Origin: Thiobacillus denitrificans
GTDB lineage: Bacteria; Pseudomonadota; Gammaproteobacteria; Burkholderiales; Thiobacillaceae
Reading direction: 5' to 3'
DNA: 53,176 nucleotides
Assembly: GCA_020723405.1 (NCBI GenBank)
Contig: DYIY01000022.1
Span: 1 to 53,176 of the forward strand
The notes under the pieces are model-generated. The model saw nothing but the letters and a program-made list of their open reading frames with translations. It searched no databases and was not told where the DNA came from. The translations under genes were made by a program, and so were the position numbers. Shown here piece after piece: positions 8,570-17,896 of the stretch (its first letter is position 1; every line of letters starts with the position of its first letter).

Positions 8570-8598
8570 AAGTTACGTCAAAGTTTGGACTGTGTCAA
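8570..8598 (-). promoter_or_regulatory. Sigma-70 promoter of the riboswitch-controlled gene
   Basis: On the minus strand a perfect TTGACA (8593-8598) is separated by exactly 17 bases from TAACTT (8570-8575). Transcription would begin near 8563, about 28 bases before the aptamer, giving a leader of about 230 bases before the start codon at 8332. Confidence 0.72.
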
Positions 8599-8609
8599 CA
8601 GGACATTGA

Positions 8610-8644
8610 GGTATGAATTGCATTTTTACTGGTCAATTCATACC
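8610..8644. repeat. Perfect inverted repeat between tRNA-Ser and the riboswitch promoter
   Basis: Arms GGTATGAATTG (8610-8620) and CAATTCATACC (8634-8644) are exact complements over 11 bases with a 13-base spacer. It lies nine bases beyond the 3' end of tRNA-Ser and just upstream of the TTGACA promoter. It could be a transcript-end hairpin for the tRNA (no T-run is present) or an operator. Confidence 0.6.
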
Positions 8645-8652
8645 AGGATGGC

Positions 8653-8740
8653 TGGCGGAAGCGGTGAGATTCGAACTCACGGATGGTTGCCCATCGCCGG
8701 TTTTCAAGACCGGTGCCTTAAACCCCTCGGCCACGCTTCC
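8653..8740 (-). tRNA. tRNA-Ser(TGA)
   Basis: 88 bases including an encoded CCA. The acceptor stem is GGAAGCG/CGCTTCC with G discriminator. The anticodon stem CCGGT/ACCGG closes the loop CTTGAAA, so the anticodon is TGA. A long variable arm (GCGATGGGCAACCATCCGT) and the T-arm GAGTTCGAATCTC are present, as expected for class II serine tRNA. Confidence 0.97.
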
Positions 8741-8854
8741 GGTAGGGGAAACATTGTAAACCGTGGCAGGTCCAGGCGGTTTCCCTGCCCGCTCAAAGGG
8801 ACATTGTTGTAGGCTTGCCAGTCATTTCAAGCACGAAGACGAGTAGGAACGAAC

Positions 8855-9235
8855 ATGCAGAAAAGCATCATCGCCACCAGCGACGCCCCCCAGGCCATCG
8901 GCACCTATTCCCAGGCCGTCCGGGTCGGCGACACGGTCTACCTGTCCGGCCAGATCGGCCTGGACCCGGCATCCATGGCCCTGGTGGAGGGCATCGAGGC
9001 CCAGATACACCAGGTCTTCGGAAATCTTGCCGCCGTAGCCAAGGCGGCAGGCGGCGGTCTGGGGAATGTGGTGAAGCTGAACATCTTCCTCACTGACCTG
9101 GGCCATTTCGCCAAGGTCAACGAGATCATGGCCCAGTACTTCCCGCAGCCTTACCCTGCCCGGGCCGCCGTGGGGGTGGCCTCCCTGCCCCGGGGCGCCC
9201 TGGTCGAAGCGGACGGCGTACTGGTTCTGGACTGA
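8855..9235 (+). CDS. ridA: RidA family enamine/imine deaminase
   Basis: 126 aa, the full RidA length. It hydrolyses reactive 2-aminoacrylate-type enamines and imines made by PLP enzymes and acts as a cytoplasmic trimer. The RidA signatures are visible: IGTYSQAV near the start, [10 protein letters not shown], the ligand-contacting Arg in [13 protein letters not shown], and the C-terminal [12 protein letters not shown] stands about 9 bases upstream of the ATG. ridA near recG and ubiC is a common betaproteobacterial neighbourhood, here interrupted by the c-di-GMP enzyme gene. Confidence 0.93.
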   Translation: MQKSIIATSDAPQAIGTYSQAVRVGDTVYLSGQIGLDPASMALVEGIEAQIHQVFGNLAAVAKAAGGGLGNVVKLNIFLTDLGHFAKVNEIMAQYFPQPYPARAAVGVASLPRGALVEADGVLVLD

Positions 9236-9296
9236 GGCGAGCTGCTGAAGCGATAGCAAAAAATACGACATACAGGCGGATCGAACGGGAGCGTTC

Positions 9297-11429
9297 ATGG
9301 AAAGCAAGGGGAAAGACCCGGGGTGCCTGCGGGACTCCCAGGTGGCGGACGTGGTTTACCAGATCATCCGGGATGGCGTGGCCCTGGCCGATGCCAACCA
9401 CCGGATCGTGGAAGTGACCCAGGCCTTCCGCGACATCACCGGCTACGACGACGCGGAACTGGTGGGACGATCCCCCCTGATGCTGGGCTCCCCCCACAAC
9501 GACCCGGGCCAGTTCCAGAGCCTGGAAGAGTCCCTGCACCTGACCGGCTGCTGGCAGGGGGAAGTGCTGAACCGGCGCAAGAACGGCGAGGAATACGCCG
9601 CCCTGTTGCGCATCCAGGCCCGCTACGGACCAGAGCATGAACTGCTCGGCTATGTGGCCGTGCTGACCGACATCCACGTACTCAAGCACGTACAGGAACA
9701 ACTGGCCTACCTGGACAGCTATGACGGCCTCACCGGCCTGCCCAACCGGCGCATGCTGGGCGACGGCCTGCACCAGGCGGTGGAACGGGCCCGGCGGGAC
9801 AATCGCCTGCTGGGGGTGGTGTATCTGGATCTGGATGGCTTCAAGGCCATCAACGACCACTATGGCCACGCCACCGGGGACACCCTGCTGGTGATGATCG
9901 CCCAAAGCCTGCGGGAACTGGTGGACGGCGACGGTCTGGTGGCCCGCATGGGGGGGGACGAATTCGCCCTGGTGCTGGAGGGCCTGAACAACATGGATGA
10001 ACTGGAGTCCATGGCCCGACGCATCCTGGTCATGGCCGGATCTTCCTTCGACATCGACGGACACAAGCATCATCTCTCGGCCAGCCTGGGGGTCACGATC
10101 TTCCCCATGGACGGCGCCGATCCGGAAACCCTGCTGCGCCACGCCGACCAGGCCATGTACCAGGCCAAGCAGGCGGGCCGCAACCGCTTCCACCTGTTCG
10201 ACGCCCGCCAGGATCAACTGGCCCTGAGCCGCCGGCAGATGCGGGAAAGAATGCTGGATGGCCTGATCAACGGCGAGTTCGAGCTGTTCTACCAGCCCAA
10301 GGTCAACCTGCGCAGCGGCGTGGTGATCGGCGCCGAGGGCCTCCTGCGCTGGCGGCATCCGGAACGCGGCCTGTTGCTGCCCGGGGAGTTCCTTCCCCCG
10401 GTGGAACATGACGACCTGATCATCGACATCGGGGAATGGGTCATCCGGACCGCCCTGGCCCAGATCCGCACCTGGCGGACCCTGGGCCTGGAGTTGTCGA
10501 TCAGCGTGAACATCGCCGCCCGGCAATTGCAGCGGCCGGACTTCATCGACTGCATGGAGCGTTGCCTGGCCGACTTCCCCGACACCCCGGATGGCCGCCT
10601 GGAACTGGAAATCCTCGAATCCGCCGCCCTGGAGAACACCGCCCACGTGCGCCAGGTCATCAGCACCTGCCAGCGCCTGGGGGTGGGCTTCGCCCTGGAC
10701 GACTTCGGCACCGGCTACGCCTCCCTGTCCTACCTGCGGGACATTCCCGCCGACGTGCTGAAGATCGACCAGTGCTTCGTCCGGGACGTGCTGGACGACA
10801 GCGACGACCTGACCCTCATCGACGGCATCATCAGCCTGGCCAACGCCTTCCGCCGCATCGTCGTGGCGGAGGGGGTGGAGACCCCGGAACAAGGTGTGCT
10901 GCTCATGCGCCTGGGCTGCGACATCGCCCAGGGCTACGGCATCGCCCGCCCCATGCCGGCCTCGGCCATGCCCGACTGGGTGGCCGGCTACAAGCCGGAT
11001 CCCCAATGGAGCCTGTGGGCCGATACGCCCTGGGAGATGGCCGACTTCCCCCTGCTGGTGGCCCAGTACGACCACATCAAGTGGGTAAAGCAGATCGCCC
11101 TGTACGTGGAGGGCGGCAACCTGCAAATGTCCGACCACGAAATCGTCGATCACCACCAATGCCGTTTCGGCCACTGGTATTACAGCCATGGCAACCTGCG
11201 CTACGGCCATCTGGTGGCTTTCCGGCAACTGGAAGACATCCACGCCCGGGTCCACCGGGTGGGTTCGGAGATCGTGGGCCTGCGTGCCGTGAACCGCCAG
11301 GACGATGCCCGCCACGCCCTGGCCACCCTGCTGGGCCTCAAGGACGAGGTTCTGCTGCGCCTGGCCAACCTGCAGAAGGCGGTGGTGGCCAGCGCCGCCC
11401 CGCCCCTGCTGGGCGGCACGCCCCGCTGA
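9297..11429 (+). CDS. PAS-GGDEF-EAL-CZB c-di-GMP turnover protein
   Basis: 710 aa, no membrane segments, so a cytoplasmic sensor. Order: PAS (about 15-130, with GYDDAELVGRSP), GGDEF (about 138-300), EAL (about 315-565), then a chemoreceptor zinc-binding (CZB) domain (about 585-690). The cyclase motif is intact (ARMGGDEF, 217-223), but the RxxD product-inhibition site is lost. The phosphodiesterase motif reads EGL rather than EAL (347-349), while DDFGTG, LKID and AEGVE are kept. CZB zinc ligands are likely His593, Cys622 in HHQCRFGHWY, and His649/653. Zinc, or oxidants acting on it, could tune c-di-GMP. A c-di-GMP riboswitch lies about 0.8 kb away. GGGAG gives a good ribosome site. Confidence 0.92.
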   Translation: MESKGKDPGCLRDSQVADVVYQIIRDGVALADANHRIVEVTQAFRDITGYDDAELVGRSPLMLGSPHNDPGQFQSLEESLHLTGCWQGEVLNRRKNGEEYAALLRIQARYGPEHELLGYVAVLTDIHVLKHVQEQLAYLDSYDGLTGLPNRRMLGDGLHQAVERARRDNRLLGVVYLDLDGFKAINDHYGHATGDTLLVMIAQSLRELVDGDGLVARMGGDEFALVLEGLNNMDELESMARRILVMAGSSFDIDGHKHHLSASLGVTIFPMDGADPETLLRHADQAMYQAKQAGRNRFHLFDARQDQLALSRRQMRERMLDGLINGEFELFYQPKVNLRSGVVIGAEGLLRWRHPERGLLLPGEFLPPVEHDDLIIDIGEWVIRTALAQIRTWRTLGLELSISVNIAARQLQRPDFIDCMERCLADFPDTPDGRLELEILESAALENTAHVRQVISTCQRLGVGFALDDFGTGYASLSYLRDIPADVLKIDQCFVRDVLDDSDDLTLIDGIISLANAFRRIVVAEGVETPEQGVLLMRLGCDIAQGYGIARPMPASAMPDWVAGYKPDPQWSLWADTPWEMADFPLLVAQYDHIKWVKQIALYVEGGNLQMSDHEIVDHHQCRFGHWYYSHGNLRYGHLVAFRQLEDIHARVHRVGSEIVGLRAVNRQDDARHALATLLGLKDEVLLRLANLQKAVVASAAPPLLGGTPR

Positions 11430-11435
11430 GCCACG

Positions 11436-13481
11436 ATGGGGGGCGCCCGGGACCCGGATGCCGTCGCCCGCCGGCTGGGCCATCCCGACGCCCGGGCGCT
11501 GATCCTGCATCTTCCCCTGCGCCACCTGGACGAAACCCGGCTCACCCCTCTGGCGGAAGCCAGTCCGGGGGAGTTCGCCCAGGTGGAAGGCGTGATCCGC
11601 CGCGCCGAAGTGCAGCGGCGGCCCCGCCAGCAACTGGTGGTGGAGGTGGGCGACGAGGCCGGAACCGGACTGCTGTTTTTCCGCCTCCTGCACTTCTATC
11701 CCAGCCAGGTGGCCCAGTTGCAGGCCGGGGCCCGGGTGCGCCTGCTGGGGGAGGTGCGGCCCGGCTTCTTCGGCGCGGAGATGGTCCATCCCCAGTTCCG
11801 CCTGGTGCGGCCCGGCACCCCCCTGCCCGACCGCCTGACCCCCATCTACCCGGCGGTGGCCGGCCTGTCACAACAGGCCATCCGCCAGGCGGTGGCCAGC
11901 AGCCTGGCCACCGCGGACCTGGCCGACAGCCTGCCGGATGCCCTCCTGGAAAAACTGGGCCTGCCCGGTTTCGCCGCCGCCCTGGAACGGCTCCACCATC
12001 CGGCCCCCGGCAGCGATCTGGCCGCCCTGGAATCCCGTACCGATCCGGCCTGGCGGCGCATCCAGTTCGACGAACTGCTGGCCCAACAACTTTCCCTGCG
12101 TCTGGCCGCCCGGCGCCGCCATGCCCTGCGGGCCCCCATCCTGGCCGGCGGGGGTGGACTGCACAGCCGTCTGCTGGCCGCCCTGCCCTTCCCCCTCACC
12201 CGGGCCCAGGGGCGGGCCCTGGCGGAAATCCACTCGGATCTGGCCCGGGCCCATCCCATGAACCGCCTGCTGCAAGGGGACGTGGGCAGCGGAAAGACCC
12301 TGGTGGCCGCCCTGGCCGCCTTGCCGGCTCTGGAATGCGGCGGCCAGGTGGGGGTCATGGCCCCCACCGAAATCCTGGCGGAACAGCTTTACCTGAAGTT
12401 CCGCGAATGGCTCGCCCCCCTGGGCCTGGAAGTGGTCTGGCTGTCTGCCGCCACCAAGGGCAAGGCCCGCCGCCAGGCCCTGGATGCCCTGGCCGCCGGC
12501 ACCGCCCGGGTGGCCGTGGGCACCCACGCCCTGTTCCAGGCCGGGGTGGTCTTCCACAAACTGGTGCTGGCCATCGTCGACGAGCAGCACCGCTTCGGCG
12601 TCGCCCAGCGCCTGGCCCTCCGGGAAAAGGGGCAACTCCCCAAAGAAGAGCAGGGGAGCGTGCCCCATCTGTTGATGATGTCGGCCACGCCCATCCCCCG
12701 CTCCCTGGCCATGAGCTACTACGCCGACCTGGACGTGTCGGTGATCGACGAACTGCCGCCGGGGCGCACGCCCATCGCCACCCGGCTGGTGTCCCTCAAC
12801 CGCCGCGACGAGGTGGTGGGCCGGCTGCGCGACTACTGCCTGTCCGGAGCCCAGGCCTACTGGGTCTGCCCCCTGGTGGAGGAGTCGGAGAAGCTGCAAC
12901 TGCGGGCGGCGGAGGACAGCCACGCGGAACTCGCCGCCCTGCTGCCGGAACTCCGGGTGGGCCTGGTCCACGGCCGCATGAAGCCCGACGGGAAGGCCGC
13001 CGTCATGGCCGCCTTCAAGGCCGGGGAGATCCACCTGCTGGTGGCCACCACGGTCATCGAGGTGGGGGTGGACGTGCCCAACGCGGCCCTCATGGTCATC
13101 GACCATGCCGAGCGCTACGGCCTGGCCCAGTTGCACCAGTTGCGCGGCCGGGTGGGCCGGGGCCAGCGGGAATCCACCTGCCTGCTGCTGTATGGCGAGC
13201 CCCTGTCGGACACCGCCAAGCGCCGCCTGCGGGTCATCAAGGAGAACGCCGACGGCTTCGCCATCGCCCGGGAGGACCTCCACCTGCGGGGCCCCGGGGA
13301 GTTCCTGGGGGCCCGCCAGTCGGGCCAGCAGATCCTCCGCTTCGCCGACCTGGAACGGGACGAAGACCTGCTGGACCAGGCCCGGCAGGTGGCCGAACAC
13401 CTGCTGGACGGCCATCCCGGTGCCGTGGAACGGCATCTGCAACGCTGGCTGCCCCACGGACTGGACTACCTGCGGGCATAA
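11436..13481 (+). CDS. recG: ATP-dependent DNA helicase RecG
   Basis: 681 aa, full family length. RecG remodels stalled replication forks and Holliday junctions. The N-terminal wedge/OB region (about 40-135) is followed by superfamily 2 helicase motifs: Walker A GDVGSGKT, the RecG-type motif II DEQH, MMSATPIPR (motif III), and ATTVIEVGVDVPNA, HQLRGRVGRG in the second lobe (motifs V, VI). It starts six bases after the c-di-GMP enzyme stop and precedes ubiC. Confidence 0.96.
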   Translation: MGGARDPDAVARRLGHPDARALILHLPLRHLDETRLTPLAEASPGEFAQVEGVIRRAEVQRRPRQQLVVEVGDEAGTGLLFFRLLHFYPSQVAQLQAGARVRLLGEVRPGFFGAEMVHPQFRLVRPGTPLPDRLTPIYPAVAGLSQQAIRQAVASSLATADLADSLPDALLEKLGLPGFAAALERLHHPAPGSDLAALESRTDPAWRRIQFDELLAQQLSLRLAARRRHALRAPILAGGGGLHSRLLAALPFPLTRAQGRALAEIHSDLARAHPMNRLLQGDVGSGKTLVAALAALPALECGGQVGVMAPTEILAEQLYLKFREWLAPLGLEVVWLSAATKGKARRQALDALAAGTARVAVGTHALFQAGVVFHKLVLAIVDEQHRFGVAQRLALREKGQLPKEEQGSVPHLLMMSATPIPRSLAMSYYADLDVSVIDELPPGRTPIATRLVSLNRRDEVVGRLRDYCLSGAQAYWVCPLVEESEKLQLRAAEDSHAELAALLPELRVGLVHGRMKPDGKAAVMAAFKAGEIHLLVATTVIEVGVDVPNAALMVIDHAERYGLAQLHQLRGRVGRGQRESTCLLLYGEPLSDTAKRRLRVIKENADGFAIAREDLHLRGPGEFLGARQSGQQILRFADLERDEDLLDQARQVAEHLLDGHPGAVERHLQRWLPHGLDYLRA

Positions 13482-13516
13482 TCTCGTCCCTCCGACTATC
13501 GATGCAGGAACCCTTG

Positions 13517-14041
13517 ATGACCACCCAGTGGCTGGCCTGGGCACCGCCGGCAGGCCCCTGGCGGGACTGGCTGACCGACCACGGCTCTCTCACCCGCCGG
13601 CTCAAGGGCCTCGCCCGGCAATTCAGGGTCCGGCGCCTGGCCCAGGGAGCGGCGCGTCCCCACCGGGACGAGGGGGTCCTGCTGGACCTGGGGCCCGGGT
13701 CCCTGGCCTTGGTGCGTGAAGTGCTGCTCCTGGATGGAGATACCCCCCTGGTGTACGCCCACAGCGTCATCCCCCGGTCCGCCCTGCGAGGGCCCTGGAC
13801 CCAGTTGACGGGCCTGGGCAACCGGCCCCTGGGGGAGGCCCTGTTCAGCAACCCCCGGGTGGGCCGCCATCCCCTGCAATACCGCCGGGTGGACCGGCGC
13901 CATCCCCTGTACCGGAAGGCCGTGGCCCACCTGGACCGGGCGCCGGCCAGCCTGTGGGCCCGCCGCTCCCTGTTCACCCTGGCCGGCCGGGGCCTGCTGG
14001 TCACCGAAGTGTTCCTGCCCGCCACCCTGGAACTGCGATGA
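13517..14041 (+). CDS. ubiC: Chorismate--pyruvate lyase UbiC
   Basis: 174 aa. It converts chorismate to 4-hydroxybenzoate, the ring precursor of ubiquinone. Recognisable parts are the conserved Arg-containing [19 protein letters not shown] segment, [11 protein letters not shown], and the C-terminal [17 protein letters not shown] with the conserved Glu. I prefer the ATG at 13517 (AGGA upstream) over the in-frame ATG at 13502. The stop overlaps the ubiA start (ATGA), so the first two committed steps of ubiquinone synthesis are coupled. Confidence 0.93.
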   Translation: MTTQWLAWAPPAGPWRDWLTDHGSLTRRLKGLARQFRVRRLAQGAARPHRDEGVLLDLGPGSLALVREVLLLDGDTPLVYAHSVIPRSALRGPWTQLTGLGNRPLGEALFSNPRVGRHPLQYRRVDRRHPLYRKAVAHLDRAPASLWARRSLFTLAGRGLLVTEVFLPATLELR

Positions 14042-14907
14042 ACCTGAAAGAACGCCTGGACGAATACGAAAAGCTGATGCGCCTGGACAAGCCCATCGGC
14101 ATCCTGCTGCTGGCCTGGCCCACCCTGTGGGCCCTGTGGCTGTCCAGCGCCGGGCAGCCGGACTGGATGGTGTTCTGGATCTTCGCCCTGGGGGTGGTGC
14201 TCATGCGCTCCTCGGGCTGCGTCATCAACGACTACGCCGACCGGAATATCGACCGGCACGTGGCGCGCACGAAGAACCGCCCCCTCACCGCCGGCCGGGT
14301 CTCGGAAAAGGAAGCCCTGCTGCTGGCCGCCGGGCTGGCCATCCTGGCCTTCCTGCTGATCCTGCCCCTGGGCAACTGGCTGCTCGTCAAGCTGTCCTTC
14401 GCCGCCGCCTTCCTGGCCGCCACCTACCCCTTCACCAAGCGTTTCTTCGCCGTGCCCCAGGCCTACCTGGGCATCGCCTTCGGCTTCGGCATTCCCATGG
14501 CCTATGCCGCCCACCTGAACAGCATCCCCACCCTGGCCTGGTGGCTGCTGGCCGCCAACGTGGCCTGGGCCGTCGCCTACGACACGGAATACGCCATGGT
14601 GGACCGGGAGGACGACCTGAAGATCGGCATCAAGACCTCGGCCATCACCTTCGGCCGCTTCGACGTGGCCGCCGTCATGCTCTGCTACGCCCTGACCCTG
14701 GGCCTGCTGGCCTGGGTGGGCCACAAGGCGCGCATGCCCTGGCCCTATGACCTGGGCCTGGCGGCGGCGGCCGGCATCGCCGCCTACCACTACACCCTGA
14801 TCAAGGACCGGGACCCGGCCCGCTGCTTCAAGGCCTTCCTGCACAACAACTGGTTCGGCGCCGCGGTGTTCGCCGGCATCGCCGTGAGCCTGGCCTTCTT
14901 CCGATGA
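14038..14907 (+). CDS. ubiA: 4-hydroxybenzoate polyprenyltransferase UbiA
   Basis: 289 aa with eight to nine predicted membrane helices. It prenylates 4-hydroxybenzoate at the inner membrane. Both Asp-rich Mg-diphosphate motifs are intact: [10 protein letters not shown] near residue 63 and [12 protein letters not shown] near residue 182. Overlaps of four bases on both sides (ubiC upstream, tcdA downstream) show one translational unit. Confidence 0.96.
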   Translation: MNLKERLDEYEKLMRLDKPIGILLLAWPTLWALWLSSAGQPDWMVFWIFALGVVLMRSSGCVINDYADRNIDRHVARTKNRPLTAGRVSEKEALLLAAGLAILAFLLILPLGNWLLVKLSFAAAFLAATYPFTKRFFAVPQAYLGIAFGFGIPMAYAAHLNSIPTLAWWLLAANVAWAVAYDTEYAMVDREDDLKIGIKTSAITFGRFDVAAVMLCYALTLGLLAWVGHKARMPWPYDLGLAAAAGIAAYHYTLIKDRDPARCFKAFLHNNWFGAAVFAGIAVSLAFFR

Positions 14908-15641
14908 GCGGGGTGACGGGTTCCATCCCGCCCCAGTTCGAGCGGGCGGCCATCCTGGTGGGCCGGGATGGCCTGGAACGGCTGGCCGGCCGCCACGTGT
15001 TCCTGGCGGGCCTGGGGGGCGTGGGCTCCTGGTGCGCCGAAGCCCTGGCCCGGGCCGGCGTGGGCCGGCTCACCCTGGCCGACATGGACGTGGTGGCGGT
15101 GTCCAACATCAACCGCCAACTGCCCGCCCTGCTGTCCACCGTGGGCCGGCCCAAGGCCCAGGTGATGGCCGAGCGCATCCGCGACATCAACCCGGACTGC
15201 CGCCTGTCCCTGGTCACCGACTTCCTGGTGCCGGACAACATCCCCGCCCTGATGCCCGCCGACGCCGACTACGTGGTGGACTGCATCGACTCCCTCAATT
15301 GCAAGGTGGCCCTCATCGTCGAGGCCCGCCGCCGGGGCCTGCCGGTAGCCGCCAGCATGGGGGCCGGCAACAAGCTGGACGTGACCCGGGTGCAGGTCTC
15401 GGACCTGAGCCAGACCCAGGTGGACCCCCTGGCCCGCCTCATGCGCAAGCGCCTCAAGCGCCAGGGGGTGGAATCCGGCGTGCTGTGCGTGTGGAGCGAC
15501 GAGGCCGGCAAGCCCCCCCTGCCCCCCGAGGCCGTGAGCCAGGGCCGGGCCCGGGCGGTGAACGGCACCATCGCTTACCTGCCGCCCCTGTTCGGCCTGA
15601 TGCTGGCCGGGGCGGTGGTCAAGAGGCTGCTGGAGGCCTGA
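14904..15641 (+). CDS. tcdA: tRNA threonylcarbamoyladenosine dehydratase TcdA
   Basis: 245 aa, E1-like/ThiF fold. It uses ATP to cyclise t6A37 to ct6A37 in ANN-decoding tRNAs. Evidence is the nucleotide-binding [17 protein letters not shown], the [13 protein letters not shown] segment, DCIDSLNCK and the Cys-containing region near [12 protein letters not shown]. The family is often annotated as YgdL/CsdL. The start overlaps the ubiA stop, and the last 23 bases overlap the convergent mog gene. Confidence 0.9.
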   Translation: MSGVTGSIPPQFERAAILVGRDGLERLAGRHVFLAGLGGVGSWCAEALARAGVGRLTLADMDVVAVSNINRQLPALLSTVGRPKAQVMAERIRDINPDCRLSLVTDFLVPDNIPALMPADADYVVDCIDSLNCKVALIVEARRRGLPVAASMGAGNKLDVTRVQVSDLSQTQVDPLARLMRKRLKRQGVESGVLCVWSDEAGKPPLPPEAVSQGRARAVNGTIAYLPPLFGLMLAGAVVKRLLEA

Positions 15642-16170
15642 CCGCCGACTTGGGCCGGAAGGCCTTCACCACCTCTTCCCGGGTCTCCAGGTAGGGGCCG
15701 CCGACGAGGTCGATGCCGTAGGGCACGGCGGCGAACACCCCGTCCAGGGTCTCCTTGATGGCCTTGGGCTGGCCGGGCAGGTTGAGGATCAGGCAGGCGC
15801 CCCGCACCACCCCCACCTGGCGGGAGAGGATGGCGGTGGGCACGTACTTCAGGCTCACCGCCCGCATCTGCTCGCCGAAGCCCGGCAGCACCTTGTCGGC
15901 CACCGCCAGGGTGGCTTCCGGCGTCACGTCCCGGGGCGCGGGCCCGGTGCCGCCGGTGGTGAGGACCAGGCAGCAGCGCTGCGCCAGTTCCTTCAAGGTG
16001 GCTTCAATGACCGGCTGTTCGTCGGGGATCAGCCGTTCGACGAATTCCAGGGGGTTGTGCAGGGCGGCGGCGAGCCATTCCCGCAGGGCGGGCAGGCCCT
16101 TGTCCTCGTAGACGCCGGAACTGGCCCGGTCGCTGATGGAGACGAGGCCGATGGAGGCGGACTGGTACAT
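15619..16170 (-). CDS. mog: Molybdopterin adenylyltransferase Mog
   Basis: 183 aa. It activates molybdopterin with ATP before molybdate insertion. The MoCF signature TTGGTGPAPRDVTPEAT is complete, and LNLPGQPKAIKE and the N-terminal SISDRAS segment are also present. The length fits Mog rather than the longer MoeA. GGAAG precedes the ATG by seven bases. It is convergent with tcdA, and its start is about 70 bases from the divergent thioredoxin-like gene. Confidence 0.94.
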   Translation of the reverse strand: MYQSASIGLVSISDRASSGVYEDKGLPALREWLAAALHNPLEFVERLIPDEQPVIEATLKELAQRCCLVLTTGGTGPAPRDVTPEATLAVADKVLPGFGEQMRAVSLKYVPTAILSRQVGVVRGACLILNLPGQPKAIKETLDGVFAAVPYGIDLVGGPYLETREEVVKAFRPKSAVRPPAAS

Positions 16171-16241
16171 GCGTAGGCTTCCTTTCTGGCTGGACGGGGA
16201 AGAATATCCCCGCCCACCAAGGACACCAAACGGAGACTCCC

Positions 16242-16727
16242 ATGCGCCGCCTCGTTCCGCTGCTCTTCGCCGGCCTGCTGGGCTCCGCCCTGGCCGACCC
16301 GCCGCCGGGCTACCCCTTCAAGGATCACGACGCGGGCCTGCGCCAGGCCAGGGCGGAGAACAAGCCCATCCTGCTCTACTTCGGCCGCTACGGCTGCGCC
16401 TGGTGCGACCACGTGAACCGCAAGACCTTCTCCGACCCGGGCCTGAAGCAGATCTTCAGCGACCACTACGCCCTCATCTACGTGGACGCCGAAGGCGGCA
16501 AACGCCTCCGCCTGCCCAGCGGCGAGCGGGTCACCGAAGGGGAGCTGGGCACCCGGCTGGGGGCCTACGCCACCCCCCTGTTCGTGTTCATGAGCCCGGA
16601 GGGCAAGGTGCTGGCCAAGATCCCCGGCTTCAAGACCGTGCAGGATTTCCAGGACTACGACCGCTACGTGCGCGGCGGGCATCACCAGAAGCAGTCACTC
16701 ATGGAGTTCCTGGGGAGCAAGCCGTGA
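16242..16727 (+). CDS. Periplasmic thioredoxin-like protein (SoxW/DUF255-like)
   Basis: 161 aa with a signal peptide (residues 1 to about 18, ending SALA). A thioredoxin fold carries the redox motif CAWC in YFGRYGCAWCDHVN and the cis-Pro in YATPLFVF. The extension around the middle resembles SoxW-type thioredoxins. GGAG provides the ribosome site. The stop overlaps a GTG start of the next gene (GTGA), suggesting that the two periplasmic proteins are made together. The substrate is unknown. Confidence 0.82.
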   Translation: MRRLVPLLFAGLLGSALADPPPGYPFKDHDAGLRQARAENKPILLYFGRYGCAWCDHVNRKTFSDPGLKQIFSDHYALIYVDAEGGKRLRLPSGERVTEGELGTRLGAYATPLFVFMSPEGKVLAKIPGFKTVQDFQDYDRYVRGGHHQKQSLMEFLGSKP

Positions 16728-17896
16728 GGCTGGGCGCCTGGCTCCTCGGGCTGTGGGCCCTGTCGGCCCAGGCCGCCACCCCCGTCGATCTGGCCAGCGG
16801 CGGCCCGGGCACCTTCATCCACCTGGACGCCTCCGGCCGCCAGGCCCTGGCCCTGTCCGGGGAGTGGGTGGCCCTGGCCTGGGAAGACAACCGCAGCGGC
16901 GCCCCCCGCTGCCACCTGGCGGTGGCCCGGGGCGGCGGCCCGTTCCAGACCCACGGCTTCGGCCGCGGCGAATGTTTCGAACCCGCCGTGGCCCCCCTGG
17001 CGGACGGCCGCTTCCTGCTCATCTGGGAAGACGAGGCCGGCGTGGCGGCGGCCCTGGTGGACGAACAGGGCCCCGGCCCCCTGCTGGCCCTGGCGCCGGC
17101 GGGGGGCCAGGGCAGCGTGGCCTGGCACCCCGGCCAGGGCGCCCTGGCCGCCTGGAGCGCGCCGGACGGTCGCTGGCGGCGGGTGTGGCTGGCCCCCCTG
17201 GCGGTGGACGGCCGCAATCTGGCGGCGGGTCCGGTCCGGCCCGTCGACCCCGTCCCCCCCGTCGACGACCAGACCTATCCGGTGCTGGCCGCCGCCGCGC
17301 CGGGCCCGGCCCTGGTCTGGGAGGACCGGCGGGCGGGCCACACGGTGATCTTCTACAGCCGGCGCGGCGCGTCCGGCGACTGGACGCCGCCCCACCGCCT
17401 GAGCGGCAACCCCACCGGCAAGGCCCAGGGGGACCTGGGCCGGGGCACCGGCGCCATGCGCCCGGCCCTGGCGGCCTTCGCCGACCGGCTGGCCGGCGTG
17501 TGGCTGGACAAGCGGGACTTCCTTTCCGGCTACGACGTCTACGCCGCCCTGGACCGGCCCGACGGCAGTTTCGCCAAGGACGGCAAGGCCCAGGACAGCT
17601 TCGGCGACGCCATCGCCCAGTGGCACCCGGCGGCGGCGGGCAACGGCCGGGGGGAACTGGTCATCGCCTTCGACGACGAGCGGGACGGCACCACCGACAT
17701 CTGGCTGGCCCGCCTGACCCCCGCGGGCTGGGGGGAGAACTTCACCCTGCCTGCCCTCTCCGGCCCGGGCCGGCAGAGCGACCCGGCCCTGGCCCTGGAC
17801 GAGGCCGGCCACCTGCACCTGGCCTGGCTGGACCAGGACGGGGAGGGCCGGGTGCGCCTGCGCTATCTGCGCCAGCCGGCCCCGACCGGGCAGTAA
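16724..17896 (+). CDS. Secreted beta-propeller-like protein, function unknown
   Basis: 390 aa from a GTG start that overlaps the previous stop; GGGGAG lies upstream. A short signal peptide ends AQAAT. The body shows recurring strand blocks with Asp-box-like or sialidase-like turns, for example LAWEDNRSG, LIWEDEAG, LVWEDRRAG, GVWLDKRD, IAFDDERDG and HLAWLDQDG. These are spaced about 45-65 residues apart, as in a six-bladed propeller. I do not see a sialidase catalytic Arg triad or FRIP motif, so an enzymatic role is not claimed. The last codon overlaps a box shared with the downstream glycolipid genes. Confidence 0.7.
   Translation: MRLGAWLLGLWALSAQAATPVDLASGGPGTFIHLDASGRQALALSGEWVALAWEDNRSGAPRCHLAVARGGGPFQTHGFGRGECFEPAVAPLADGRFLLIWEDEAGVAAALVDEQGPGPLLALAPAGGQGSVAWHPGQGALAAWSAPDGRWRRVWLAPLAVDGRNLAAGPVRPVDPVPPVDDQTYPVLAAAAPGPALVWEDRRAGHTVIFYSRRGASGDWTPPHRLSGNPTGKAQGDLGRGTGAMRPALAAFADRLAGVWLDKRDFLSGYDVYAALDRPDGSFAKDGKAQDSFGDAIAQWHPAAAGNGRGELVIAFDDERDGTTDIWLARLTPAGWGENFTLPALSGPGRQSDPALALDEAGHLHLAWLDQDGEGRVRLRYLRQPAPTGQ

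Noticed and set aside
9126-11789. 887-codon open frame antisense to the c-di-GMP enzyme
   Set aside because: High GC makes long antisense frames common; its His/Gln/Gly-rich composition has no domain and the sense frame is clearly coding.
10436-14041. 1201-codon plus-strand frame across recG
   Set aside because: It is Pro/Gly/Arg-rich shadow sequence except for its end, which is ubiC from 13517.
16724-17896. Annotation as an active sialidase
   Set aside because: Only Asp-box-like turns are seen; the Arg triad and catalytic Tyr/Glu cannot be located.
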